DNA from: Circinella umbellata
Lineage: Eukaryota; Mucoromycota; Mucoromycetes; Mucorales; Lichtheimiaceae
DNA length: 64,000 bases
Assembly: GCA_025093555.1 (NCBI GenBank)
Contig: JAIWNF010000035.1
Coordinates: forward strand, 372,001-436,000
Direction of reading: 5' to 3'
Of this stretch, positions 36,991-50,248 are shown piece after piece (position 1 is the first letter of the stretch; every line of letters begins with the position of its first letter). The position numbers and the translations under genes are program-made. Below the pieces are notes generated by a model. It was not told the DNA's origin and did not search any database. It was given only the letters and a program-made list of their open reading frames with translations.

Positions 36991-38186
36991 CGTTCAATCA
37001 CTGACGCACTATCTTGTTTCTCATTTTTTTTTCCTTTTTCCTTTTTTCTATTTCTTTTTCTATTTCTTTTCGCTTTTCTTTTTCTTTGACTTCTGTTACA
37101 ACTCTTTTCAGACCTTCTTATACCTTCCAAATACTGTGATACTTCTGTCTTTTGTTTTTTTTTATCCTATATTTTTCTTTATTTCTAATTCAGTCCCAAC
37201 TTATCTTCCTTTTTATGTGTGTATATTTTTATTGGTAGTAACAGTAAAGCAATCACTTTTTTTCTTTTATATCATTAATACCTGCTGTGATACTTCTACC
37301 TGCCTACACTAATAAATGATAATATAATACGCTGATCTAACCCAAACATAATAATATCGGTCAAGTCTCTATTATACGAAATGAAACATATAATATTATA
37401 TAATAATCAGATACCAATAATAGTATAATATAATCATGTATCAAATTTTATTTTCACAAAATTCACAAAATATTCACAAGTTGTGATTCACAAAGTCCGA
37501 ATAGGTCCGGCAAAATTTTAAGCGGGGGTCACAACTTTTTTGAGCTTAACCTACAGGTTCTTTTCAATTTTTTTTTATTAAGCACTGAAAATAATAAAAA
37601 ATTGAAAATACATGAGGTATTACTTCAAATGAATTCACAAATAGGACACAAAGTCCGAGGTATTTTTTTTTTTTGGGTTGCATAAATATTTATATCTATA
37701 TATGACACTGCTGGTGACCTTTTTTTTTTCTTTTTCTTTCTCTCTCACATTGTTATATCCAATTCAGATTGTATTCAATAAAAGAAAAAAAAAATATAAG
37801 GAGCTCCAAAGGAAGAAGAAAGTTGTATCGACTAACTTATTTAAAAAGAGAAAATCAAATAAAAGGAACAGTTCTAGTCACAAAAAGAGTTTATTCTACA
37901 AGGAAAAAAAAGAAACTATCCTATTTATACTAAATACTTGACTATCTGTTCCCATAATACGAATCCGATTTTAGATAAAGAGAATATGATATTGCGTCGG
38001 TGAAGAAATCGAGAATCAATTCATTAGATAGACGCGAGCTTAATTATTATTTCTTGCTTGAAATTTCTGATAATGATTTATTTTTAATAATGATAATAAT
38101 ATGATAATAATAATATATTTGTGATGTCAATAAAAAGTTAAGAGAGAAAAGAGAATAAATATATACATAAGAGAGAAATACGAGAG

Positions 38187-38190
<4 letters not shown>
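36991..38190. other. T-rich stretch with iterated short motifs
   Basis: No gene. Long CT/T-rich tracts run from 37020 to 37270. TTCACAA occurs at 37453, 37462, 37473, 37487 and 37634, and CACAAAGTCCGA occurs near 37489 and 37648. A Lys-rich ORF (37678-37941, +) is low complexity and rejected. Confidence 0.5.
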
Positions 38191-38229
<39 letters not shown>

Positions 38230-38230
38230 T
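38191..38230. repeat. GA microsatellite
   Basis: About 40 bp of nearly pure (GA)n just downstream of the recombinase gene. Confidence 0.85.
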
Positions 38231-38273
38231 GTGAGTGTGGTAACAGTTTTTGATGGTCGCATAAATATAATAT

Positions 38274-40553
38274 TTATAGTTGTTTGTTTCTACTGCTAAT
38301 AATTTTACTGAGCTTATCTAGAGAGCAGCCCTGAAGGGAAACACGTTCATTTTCAACAGCCTGGACTGCATCTTCCAATGAGATGTTTCTTTCTTCAGCA
38401 ATTTTTCGAATTTCATTAATTATAATAAGCCGTTTAGAATAGTATTTTCTCTCTAACATAATATGATGGTATGATGGTATGACGTTTGAATATATGATAT
38501 GTTAGCACATATATAAAAAATTATCTCAACTTATTTAACATTACCTTTTGATTCTTGTCTCCATTTACTACCATATTCTTCGTTCAGGCTATTAATGCTT
38601 GGCTTCCCTTGAGCCAAGCCCACGGTCCATTCTTTCCATAAGCTAGTGACATTTGACAAGTCACGGCTAAGCTTATAGCGCTTTCTTGGACTATCTTCTT
38701 CTTCTTCATCTTCTCTTCCTCTTCTTCGAGTACTGGCAGTAGTATTGACTGCTATGTTAGTTGTAGCACTGATGGATGGTGAGGGCTGTGTATAAATCCC
38801 TAGAGCGTTGCCGAATTTTTCTTCTATTTTTTTTACAACATTGGAAGATATTGCTTCAATAACTTCATTACTGACTGCATTGTTGCTTCCAGATGCTCTA
38901 TACAGAGATTGAATCTGTGATGACAAATCAGAGATCCTTGAATTAATCTCAGGGACAACGCGCTGAATTTCCACCTCTGCAGGAGGTGTGGTACTGTTGA
39001 TAGTACGATTAAGCTCCTCTGCAAAAGCTGTAAACTCCTCGCACTGAAATATTTCATGGCTGAATATTTCATGGTCAGGGACCAGCTGTTTGAAAAATAC
39101 AGCATCCTGCAAAATGACGGTTCTCAACTCAACCAAAAGCTTTAAAAATCCTTCGCCACAAATGGTTTGGCAAGATAAATCCTCTTGCATTTTTTGCTGC
39201 CATTCTTCGACCATGGGAAAGATTTTCTTTTGAAGCGACAAAGGTGGGGTTACAAGTGCACGAGGAAGCCAAAAGCAGCCTTTTTCTTCCGGAAATCCTT
39301 GGATAACTCTGATCGCAGTTCTAGGAAGACACGTCAGATAATTGTTTTCCATGCTTTCTGAATTCCAACGTCCTACTCTTATGTGGTCATGCGAAAGACC
39401 AGCCATTTCCGCTTCTCCGGCTCCTGCTTGACGTCCTGAATGCGTCTTTTTAACGCTATTTATACCCACAGCAGCAAAGGCATTGTTGATGGAATTGAGC
39501 TGAGTATTGTAGGAGACAGCTTTGTTAACTAATCTCCCTCTGGCCAGTTTGGTATTAAACCAATTTTCGTTCATAGAGAAATCAGGGAAAGCTTCGCCTT
39601 GAACATGAAAACGGTGAAAAAGATATAAGCCGATAGCCCCAAAAGCACACATCTGCACATTTTTGTGTCTAATAACACCACTATATAACTTATGGTGCTC
39701 TTGATTTGTTTTACCCCCCGTTATCATCATTACAAATACAGGACAACGAGTTGCACCCTCATCTTTAAACTCTAAAGAAAACAAGTGGTTGAGATTGGTG
39801 TCTCTCAATGTCTCTCCTCTAAGCATCATCATATGATTCAAGAGGAACACCATTCGATCTCTGAGAGCATCTCCAGCCTTTTTCTTCCTTCCAAAATAAT
39901 AATCAGCAACCTGAACTAGTTGCTCCGCGTTGTATCCATCTTGAATGGAACCAATTCCAGGATCAACAAAATTCTCGGACTGGCGTGCTGCAGAACAGAG
40001 TCGCTTTAATGAACTCTCAAAGTTTTTGAGGGTTTCACCACGAGGATGCTTAAGGGTCATCATTCCTTCGTATTCAACCTTTTGTTTGTTATAAAGATCC
40101 ACCAAAGCTTTAATGTGCATCTTTAAAGTCTCATGACTGTAACCGATACGAGTGACAGAAGTTGTACCGTCAACATTTCTTACAGTTGATTGAAATCCTT
40201 TTTCAAAAAGCTCTTTTACATAACGAACAATTTTCATTTCTGAAACAATGTCGTTTGGATAATTTCTTTCTACGCACCATGTCTACATAAATATTGTTAA
40301 CCACTCATACTCTCATTTGCCTTATGTTTTGAAATGTCTGGGATATTAAATAAGTTAAATATACTTTGAACTTCTCTTGCTTGGGAATGTAAGCATAAAT
40401 GGTATTCACGGGTCTAATTCTTTCAACAACGCTACGAGTTTCGCAGGCTAATGAAGCTTCAATTGCGGCATTCTCCATATTATGAATTCGCTGTTGATCG
40501 GCATTAAGTGCCATGCGAGTAGTTTCGGTGTGATTACTGGAGGAAGTGTTCAT
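38274..40553 (-). CDS. Intact Crypton-type tyrosine recombinase with GCR1_C-like domain
   Basis: Three exons in phase (40553-40365, 40282-38545, 38452-38274) give 701 residues with no lesion. The N-terminus has YAYIPKQEKFKTWC, assembled over intron 1, a typical start of fungal Crypton/Ndc10-like proteins. Catalytic residues: Arg218 (MMMLRGETLRD), a Lys in ITGGKTNQEH (254), His344-x2-Arg347 (KKTHSGRQAG), Trp369 (VGRW) and Tyr378 (ENNYL). The C-terminus has a nuclear-type basic patch, then SLWKEWTVG, PSINSLNEEYGSKWR and, across intron 2, YYSKRLIIINEI, matching the GCR1_C DNA-binding domain. Family knowledge: such enzymes excise and insert DNA through a covalent Tyr-DNA link. It sits in the palindrome spacer and has a dead relative at 2.5-5.3 kb. 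Confidence 0.88.
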
Positions 40554-41099
40554 TGCGAGATTAATAAAAAGTAGATTTCGAAAAAAAAAACAAAGTTTTA
40601 TTTGATTTTACTTAATTTTTTTCAGGTACATACAATCTGGGTACTTTAAATCGGTCACAAATTTTAAGTGACCGGACCAAAAACTCAGATGAACCGGGTG
40701 TGACCCACTACATGTTTTTTGATAATACCTACTATGTATCAAATATATTGAAACTAATACAAGTGAATCCATCATCGTAAGATAGGGAAATTATATATCA
40801 AAGAATATAAATATAGACTTAAAATTAAATAATATAAAATTATCTTTATATCCGGATACTTTATTTTTCATATAATAAGAGACCTAATCAATTCTCACAA
40901 GACTTATACTTTGTTATCTATTTCTATCCATTTATTTTATCTTACCTTATTTATCTCTATTTCCCATCCATACGACATTTTTTTTCTTGTGAGCTATCAC
41001 CATATCCAATACTCCAGCTTCAAAGAACGCCCATTGCAAATCATGATAATCAACAAACAAGCAATAATGATGAAACCCCCGGTCTCGCTGAACAAACAA
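40554..41099. other. Upstream region of the recombinase
   Basis: No gene. Contains GGTCACAAATTTTAAGTGACC (40654-40674, imperfect palindrome) followed by a GGACC, echoing GGTCCGG and the AAATTTTAAGC block at 37513-37533 on the other side of the recombinase gene. Confidence 0.45.
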
Positions 41100-44000
41100 A
41101 CAACTTAAATCTTGACGTAATGATGGAAGCCGCTACACCGTGGATTCTCGATAATCAAAATGGCGTAGAAAAAATTCACCCAAGTCAACTAGGTCCCAAC
41201 AGTAAACCTGAAACCGTAATTAAGTATTTACGTCAACCATTCATCGGTTCAAGCCTGATCACTTTAGCGACCATCCGGAGTAATCTTGATGAAGTGCAAA
41301 CCTTAAATGAACAACGTAAAGATTTTCAAGAACGTTCGCCGATCATGGAAGATGTGTTGAAAAACCAACAGTCCCATCAAAAAGTTTCAACCAACCATAA
41401 ATACAAAACTCCAGTTGTACCAAAAGACCTTCCTGTATTTCAATTAATAGGCCAGCATCGACACGACAAAAGGCGCGATAGCTACGATTCCGCGGCATAT
41501 GAGCTGAATATCGAAGAAAACTGGCAAAGACTGATTCCTATCACGTGTGATGCTAGTAAAAGAGCATTGTTGTTGTCCACCATGAAGAAGCCGGGAATAA
41601 CAAATTGGAATTCTTTTCGTGCCGAAGTTGAGCAATACTTTACTTCACCATACACAATTTTTTTTACCGTCGCCACCGCATCCGCACCATGAAACGATCC
41701 AAAAATCAATCCTTGCGAGAATACTCAAACAAACTACAAGAATACGCTGTCAAATATGATATTCCAAATAATCAAGACCTCGTATTCAACTACCTCTTTC
41801 TTTGAACTGACAATACAGAAATAAGACGCAGATGTTGATAGCCAACCACCATGGTGATCAAATTCCGGACAAACTTGGACCAGTAGTTCAGATGGTCCAG
41901 TCTCTTCCCGCCTCAGAAACATCTTCACACAACAATAGTTCTTCAGACTCGAACTCAGATAGCGATGACGAAACGGACTCTGGTAGTGACAAACCGCACA
42001 ACAAACATCGCCGCACTAATAACAACAAATCTAAAGGCAGAAGCAAAGCACCGTTATTTCCAAAGAAGAATGCTTTCTTCCTGCATCCCAAGTCGAATCA
42101 TCCACGTTTCGATCGCGAAAAGTTGAAAAAAGTATTACGTATGTGTCGTAACAACAGTAACAATACTTGGCAAAATAATAACAACAAGCTTGGTTCTTCG
42201 CTCCTTTTTTGGTCTCTCCCAATAAAGCTTATTACAACAATAGCGCTGCTCCTAGCAATGTTAACTTGTGCCGATTTTGCCGCCACGTTCCATTTGTAAG
42301 AGAACGCGAGTGCCAGGAAATGCTTCGAGCTCGTCGTTCGAACATTAGCAACAATAACATGGTTCGCAGCCGTATGACCCACTTGTCCTCACAAATGGAA
42401 GATATGCTTTCTGTCACGATGACGAATTGATGGAAACATCTCCAAAGAATAATAAAGGTGCTACTAGAACCGATTCATTATTACAATACAACACACATAA
42501 AAAATGATCAAACTAAGAAAAACACTGACTTACCCTCGGCTATTTTTGTTCCTATCACTTTACAGGATAGCTTTCCTTGACACGGGTTGTCACAGGTCAT
42601 CACTTGGTTTAGAATATATAAAAAATAATAATTTGTCCACTACACCATTTACACATTGTGGTTCTGTTATAACTTCAATAGAAGGTTTAGACGGAAAAAA
42701 GAGTTGGGAAGTAAAAAATACTCTTTTGAAATATGGAGGCAAAACAGTCACCCATACTTTCGAGGTTTTACCGCTTTCGGAAAACATCTTATGCTGAAAC
42801 TGGGTATCTCTATCTATGGTCTTGCCATATCATGGGATGATCATCCACATGCACACATCAATAACGACACTTGTTACGATGTTCCTCCTCCAAATAATTC
42901 ACCTGCTGGTTCTAAAGAAGAACAAAATAATTCTCATTTAAAAATTAAACCATTGTTAAAACAAAATGAAGACATTCCACCAACCTCACATTGTCCTTTA
43001 CCCGAAGCAGCCATTCGCTTAAAAACACCTCCAAGTATCACGATATATAGACCACAGTATCCTCTATCATCTGCTTAAAATTCCTGAATTAAAAGAAATA
43101 ATCAATCGATGGTTAGAAGAAGGTGTAATTATTCTCGCTCCAGTAAACACTGCTTGGAATCAGCCCTTAAAAGCAACTGACCCAGATGGAATTAAAAAAC
43201 ATCGACTTTGCTTAGACACACGTGGAATTAACAGTGCATTGACAAATAACGATAGACACCCTATCAATAACATCCAAGAATTTTCTCAAAATTAAGTAGA
43301 TGTAATATTTTACCACATTTGACTTAAAGCCGCTTTTGAAAGATTTCCAGTATTACAAGAACATCAACAAAAACTTAGCTTTACGTTCTTAGGAAAACGG
43401 TACTTATATGCAAAAGGATGGTTCAGACTCAGATCTCTTGACAGTGCTTTTCAACGCGTCATAAATATTTTATTTCATGATCTTCCATTCGTAAACTGGT
43501 TCATTGATGATATCATTGTCGCATCTAAAAACATACACGAACATGCAGATCATGTTGCCCAGGTTATAAAAATATTGACCGATACCAATCTCATTCTCAA
43601 TCTAGACAAATGTAATTTCGCTTAAGCAGGTATACATTTATTAGGATTTAGTGTCTCAGCCTAAAGGTATTGCTCTTGACGTTCGTAAAGTAACAACCGT
43701 TTTAGACTATCCTCCTTTACAAACAGGCAAAGATTGCATGAAATCTGGTGGATTAGTAGATTGTTTCTGCTCATCAATACCCACCTGTGCTCAAATCATC
43801 GCCCCAATTGGTGCCTTACGCCATGAAAGGAAAATAGGTTTCAGTAAAACAAAAAGCATGTGACACTGTATGTCAAATATTAATAACCAAGGCTCCTATA
43901 TTACGTTATCCATCTTGAAATGACAAATTCTACATAGGTACTGATGCTAGCAATTCTGGAATAGCTAGCGTTTTATATCAAATATCAATAAAAAAACATG

Positions 44001-44260
44001 AAACACGACATATTGCTTTCATGTCTCGTACTCTTTCCAAATCCGAAAAAAAAAATATTCAACTACCAAGAAAGAACTTCTTGCCATCATCTTCGCTCTT
44101 CATAAATTCCACCGATATATGGTATATATCGTTGCGAATTCGAACTGCATGCTGATCATCGTTCACTATGCTGGTTACAAACATAACCAATAACTAATCG
44201 CATAATGATTAACTGGCTAAAAACTAGTGATGGTGTTGCGCTCAGCAGTAATTCCAGTTT
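41100..44260 (+). mobile_element. Decayed Ty3/gypsy LTR retrotransposon
   Basis: Pieces in order on one strand: gag-like protein (41120-41692 and a shifted continuation to about 42430, with an acidic Ser/Asp run, a basic run and a knuckle-like CRFCRHVPF), protease (42560, FLDTGC), reverse transcriptase (about 43090-43660, with HRLCLDTRGINSAL and the FIDDIIVAS active site) and RNase H (about 43930-44160, GTDASNSGIASVLYQ and KELLAIIFALHKFHRY). At least six frame changes or stops interrupt it. No integrase and no LTR pair were found, so it is truncated and inactive. Confidence 0.8.
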
Positions 44261-46910
44261 TCTGGGATAACCGTTCTAACATGATGAAAGCTTTAAAACT
44301 CTTAATATGCCTCTATGTAAGTACTCTATCATGTAAACTGTCAAGCGAATTGAACCATATTTCCATTTGAGAGCATTGGACTGATGTATTGGACATAATA
44401 ATTATATATTAACAGAATGAAATGAATCAAATGACAGCTTAATGACAAGAACGCTTAAATTTAAGATGAGCAATATCCGTATCATAGCTAGAGAAGTTGA
44501 CTAACCATCTTTTCGTATTTTTCAATATATATACATTATAACTATTTTATATATATACTGTTCAGTTTGGGAATTTATAATGGTTGGCAATACAATATTG
44601 GGTTAACCAAAATATTAAACTTAAAAGTTGTTGAGTAAACTAAATCTTAGAATTGATCAATTTTCATTCAAAAGGAAGAAAGAGGCTAATACTTATAATC
44701 TTCTGAAGAAAAATAAATGGATGTGGGAGCTTATTTGGACTTATATTATACCAAATCAGAAAAGACGAAAGTGTACTTGGAAATATGATGAGTTATTTTA
44801 TTATAAAGATAAAAAGCTAAGCTAAAATGCTTTGATGAAAGCGATCCTATTTATACTATTTTCTATAATGTTTAATAAATTAATATTCACTAAAGCATTA
44901 AATGCGTTGAAATACTCTGTAAAAAGATATAAAATAAAAATAAAATGATGCACTACTATTATGTACAGTTGTATGTAAATAATAAATTATATGAGAATAG
45001 TAATTTGGGTTGCGGGAGTTCTTAATCCAGGAATATTGCGTCTAAATCCACAAAAAGAAAAAAAATTAAACACGTTCATGAGCCTTTATGCTCAATGAAG
45101 AATAATATCAGGTCAATTATTAATTTGTTAGAAGACTAAAAGATTAATATAATAAAGATGGAGCTAAAGAGCTAAGAAAAGCTTTATTTGAATCAAGTGT
45201 GGTATATTTATACCATTAGTAAAGACTCTTCTTTGCTGTGTCACAATAGTGTTCCATGCTATAGCAGAAAAATGTCTTTGCTATGACATAAATGTGCCAT
45301 TCCATAAGGCAATCAGATCACTTAATTTGGACATTTTTTGTGATAATGTCAGCAAAAATAATTATAATTTCAAATTATTCTTCCGTTCTGAAAGAGAGTT
45401 TTAAAGGATGAGGTGTATCAGGAGCAACAGAACCGCGGTTTTTTTTTTTGCAAGGGTCCAAGAGTTTTTTTAATTTACTGATGTAAATGTGATTTTATTT
45501 ACTAATAATAGAATAGTTTTATTGTATATCAGAATATAATACACTACGGGATTAAAATCATTGATAGTCTACGGATCATCTAGAAAAATCTATGGGTACC
45601 GAATATTTTGTGCAGATTCCATATTTGGTCCCTCTCCCAAATAAGGAAAAGCGGGAGTCGGCTGGTATACTATACATAGTCAATAATAATTATATACTTA
45701 TTGTCAAGTTTCTTTACTACCTTTTCATAAAAATATATAAAAATAATAGTGGAAAATATTATTAAGTATAAGAACCCTTTTATAAATATTTTTATAACTC
45801 ATAAAAAATGACATAATGTATAAACAAATAGAAACTACACAAAAAATTCATGCACAAAAATAATTTTATAAAAAATGTCGGTTATCAACCCCGTTGAGTC
45901 AATAAATCAGAATGTATTTTTAACATTGATATCACATACACGCAGAATTTATCATGATAATTTTTATAGCGAACTAATATCAAGCAAGATAAAACAATAA
46001 AAATTGATGCTTTATTTATCTAATAATTGTAATATCATAACAGGATGTTTATATTTTTTCTAAAAGCTTTGTGCTAAATACAATATATAATGATAGCAAC
46101 AATGATAATGATGTAATTTCCAGGTAAGAATTATTATGGATCGCAAGTGATAGTGAAAAACGAAATGATGACGATGATCGTTCTAAATGAAAATAACCTA
46201 AAGACGTGTCCAAAAAAAAGAGTTTATTTTGATCAATTTTAACTACATATGACAAAAACTCGGATTAAAATAATAACTTAGATAAATGACTGGTATAACA
46301 AAGATTCATGTGAAGCTACAGTACACTAAAAAACAATAGATCTATTTAGATATGTCTTAATTTACAAATTAAAACATAACTTGTATCAGTAATATTAAAT
46401 AGAGATACTATACGTAATATATACTATATGAAATACTCGATTCTATTTTATTCTATTCTTATAGTTTTTTCATATCATACTTCATTGATATTTTTATATG
46501 ATATACGTACAAGTAGTACAATTATTATTATTTTGTATATCTTGATATCTAATTCTCATGTATAATAGTTTTATTTTTAATTTATTATTATGTACTATTG
46601 TAATATTGCGTTCGTCTCTACTTCCATATTTTTAACAAATATATGTTCATTAATAATTATTTAGAGCTAGATACACAATTTGATGAACAGAATAATACAA
46701 ATTGTCATTAAATTAGTAATCATGTGTATGTATTTTAACCTATGTACGTAATAGAATAATAAGGATGATAATATCGAAATATTTATACGAATACATTAAA
46801 GATATGTGATAAAATACTAATCATATTTAATTTTCACAACAAGTTATATTACGTATATGAAAGTAAATTTGACATTAGCAATACCAGCTCGTAACTTGCT
46901 TTGATAACTT
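44261..46910. other. 2.6-kb AT-rich region without a gene
   Basis: Only short random ORFs (for example 44628-44825, Lys-rich). It precedes the large element gene and could hold its missing first exon or promoter. I see no supported exon in it. Confidence 0.5.
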
Positions 46911-49900
46911 GAGAGTTTTGTTGATATACTTGCCGGAGAGAATGCATATTTGGGACACTACCAGCTACTTCTACAAGTAACAAGATGCTCGGCATCATGC
47001 ACAACTGAAGAGGTGCAACGTGCACTTGGTCTCATCCATTTACGAAGCCAAGCTGACGAGCAGCAGCATCTACCACTGAACAACCATGTTTATTTCTACG
47101 TGAGGTCGATTGCATTGACAAGAGAAGAGCTTGAACGCGTTTTGAGTCGATATTCAAACGGTAATATTAGTAGGCCTAAATAATTCATGTGATGTTTTTA
47201 TGATAATTATAAAGCAAGAAGGATGACATTTTCTAATAAATTACTATATAACTACAATAGAGTTTGCAGATAGTATTTTTATTGAGAACTTACGAGAGCA
47301 TCTCATCAACCACCCTTTGCGTAATAACACTATATATTTGCGATATGGTGGCTGCACTAGTAATACAACGCCGCTGCAACGTCTACACCACGACACCTTA
47401 CCAGGAGCTAGTCCAACTCGCTTTTCCAACTTTTATCGATCACTGCATCACGTATTGCCAGACAAACAGGTTCAAGCTTTTCTTGTTCCGAACCTAAGCA
47501 TTCAAGGTCACCTTGAAGATTATGATACCCGATATCAAGTGGATGGCCGTGAACAAATACTTATCCATTTCCTTGGGCGGTCAACCAGGTGGATACTATC
47601 GGTATTATCAACCTTTGAATGACGATATTCAATCCATCCAGCCTTTCCGTGATGCCCAAAATTTAAGAAACGCTGAGCAGTACCTTTTTAATGAGCAAGG
47701 GCCAGTACGACCTCCCGATAACGCGCATGTACAACAGTTACGAGAAATCTACAATACTGGTTACCATATTCAGCTTCTCCAAGAAGCCGCCCACTATGGC
47801 GGATTGATTACCAATGATCATGTTACTTTTTTTGCAAATCAAGCTTACCCCAAAACTCAACAGCAAATTCACGGAGGTGACGTTACACCAATAATAATAT
47901 TTGCCAAAGACATTACAAGAACAGACTTTGCTCTACTGAGAAGCTTTTTCGATGGCTCCCGAAGTGGCGCTATCACAAAAAATTTGATCACAGAAGTTTT
48001 CCACTTTCAACAAGTAATCCCTCAATTCACCCCACCTGCTTTCCATGACCTCTGGCCATGTCGACCACGATCACGCCAAAGAGGTGATCTCCCTGGCTCA
48101 TTAATTCACACTTCTGGTCGTATTATGCAACATTTACGTGCTGCACTTATAATAACTCTTGGATTTTCTCCAGCAGCTGTTGCTTTTTCTAACTTTCAAG
48201 GATGGTATGAAACTCTTACATAAATTTACTTTTAGTCATAAAATCTCTTATATATATCCACAAACCTTGTTTCTAACTCGAAATATATATGTGTTTTTGC
48301 AGTTATTCACTTGGAGTAAACGAATACTCAACCAGTCTTGGAATTCCACAAATCGTCGATTATGATTATCAATATGATGCTGGTCGTCAAAATCAACAAG
48401 GACCTCGCTTTAAGTCAATAATGATTCCACACCTGGATCCTGGTTTTGTTAGCTATGGCTCAGCAGATCCAAGAATTTTGAGGCTTATGTTTCTATGTTG
48501 GTGTCGAACACTCATTTTGCTTGATATAACCATTGAACTATTGAAAACACAGGGAGCAGGTGTTCCAGAGCGTGGTACAACCGATTCTTGTCAACAAATC
48601 TTAAATACTTGGCAGTAACGGGAGAGTGTAACTGATTTGCCAAATCGTATAAACGAGGCACGTGCTGCAGTTATCGATCTTACAAGCTCTTTAGCAACAG
48701 GTAATAAGACGATTGTGTGTTATTGTTAAATTTTCTAGATTATATAGATGAACTAAATAATTACGATCTTGGTAATAATAGAACGCTCTTTGGGTCGTCT
48801 TTCCCGAAGTGAACTATATGGACAGCCCCCACCAGGTCCAGGTGCATATGCCTCATTGGAATATGGTCGTGCTTCAATGGCATCTAAAAGGGAACGTTAT
48901 GGACTTGCGGCTGGAAGACCAAATTCTCAAGAAAGAACAAGGCAGCGACTTCGGTTGGAACGAGCACGATATCCCGAACTTTGCAGTCTCCCAAGTTTTG
49001 TGAATGGTCTGGATGAATGGAGGAGATTTTTTGACAATTTGAGGCAAAATACAGTAATCTTTAATGCTATATTGGCTAGAATTGGTGTAGAAAATATAGT
49101 TCCTTTGGCAGGTTTAACAAGGGGACAAACAAGAATACTAACTACACGATGTCAGCCACCAGTTGGCTGGACAGGTGGGAATGAGTGGATGAATGACCCA
49201 GAAATGGCTATAGCAGCATTGTCGCAATTTATGGAAAATCTGCGAAGTAGAATTCCAGCTGTATCCCCAAATGAGATACGTTGACGAACTGAACATTTAC
49301 TCCTTGCACGATTTGGACATTTATTTATTGATTTTTTTATCCGAAAACCAGTTCGCTGCGACCGTAATGGTAAAATACATTTACAAGTGTTTTTGGATGA
49401 TTTTGTACAACACCGTGCCGAGCCTGAGGGTATTTTCGTTGGTGTGCGATATCAAGGAAATAGAACAATCGACTTAGATCCTGATATATGTGATCATGCA
49501 CTTGTAACTTTTGTTTTTTTATTTTTGTCAAAAAAAAAATTGTAAGAATTAAGAATGATAATCTAATACATAAAATTAATTTCTCCAGGTACTGAAAAAC
49601 GAAGACAATACGATAGCTAGACCAGCCAACAACCCAAACGAAGACCCAAAACTAATATATGATTGGTGGTTGCTATTAAATTCCAGGGATGGATATTTTG
49701 TATGTTTTAGAAGAACCGTGCAAGAATTGGGGTTAAACCTACGAGATTACATCCAACAAGAAGTCGATCGACCATTGGCCCAACAGTTCAGTTGGCTAAA
49801 TATAATTAATCGATTTCTAACCTTATCATGCCCTCTTCTGAATACCGACTATATATTTTTAACGCAACGACGGTTCGCCTCGAGAAGGACACGTACACAT

Positions 49901-50248
49901 CATTATGGTTATCAAGTTCATCTTCTGGTAATTTACACAGAAATGTTCACATTTGTCAATAATGCTGCTCAATTGACAAATACGACTGAATTTGAGCGCA
50001 TTGTTTGGAATATGTATCTCCAAGAAGCCAATTTACGAACGTAAGTGTATGCTACTGCTAGTTCTCATGATTTGAAAAAAGTATCCTAATTATGTGATAT
50101 TTTTAACAGACAATTGACAAGAATAATTAAAAGTAACGAACAAGCTGGCGGGTTTACACTACGCACAGAAAGAACTGGATCCACGGTGAACCCTGAAACG
50201 GGCACACAATATAGCATTCACGAATGGACTTTTCGACGTACAAAATAA
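46911..50248 (+). pseudogene. Large GIY-YIG-like element gene, full-length but disabled
   Basis: Exons 46911-47160, 47261-48204, 48303-48700, 48782-49503, 49589-50040 and 50110-50248 keep phase and would encode about 968 residues. No start ATG is visible, so a 5' exon may be missing. Residues 85-190 resemble a GIY-YIG nuclease: NNTIYLRYGGCTS, then a spaced Arg in LQRLHHD, and later a Glu in GREQILIHFLGG. The central part (ITRTDFALLRSFFDGSR, MIPHLDPGF, YGSADPRILRLMFLCWCRTL) and the C-terminal part have no family I know. Lesions: an extra G at 47575-47577, TAA at 48616 and TGA at 49282. The C-terminal third lies in the right palindrome arm and is duplicated in the left. Function is inferred only from the nuclease-like region. 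Confidence 0.6.

Noticed and set aside
37678..37941. 87-codon plus-strand ORF
   Set aside because: Low-complexity Phe/Ser then Lys-rich composition from T and A tracts. No domain.
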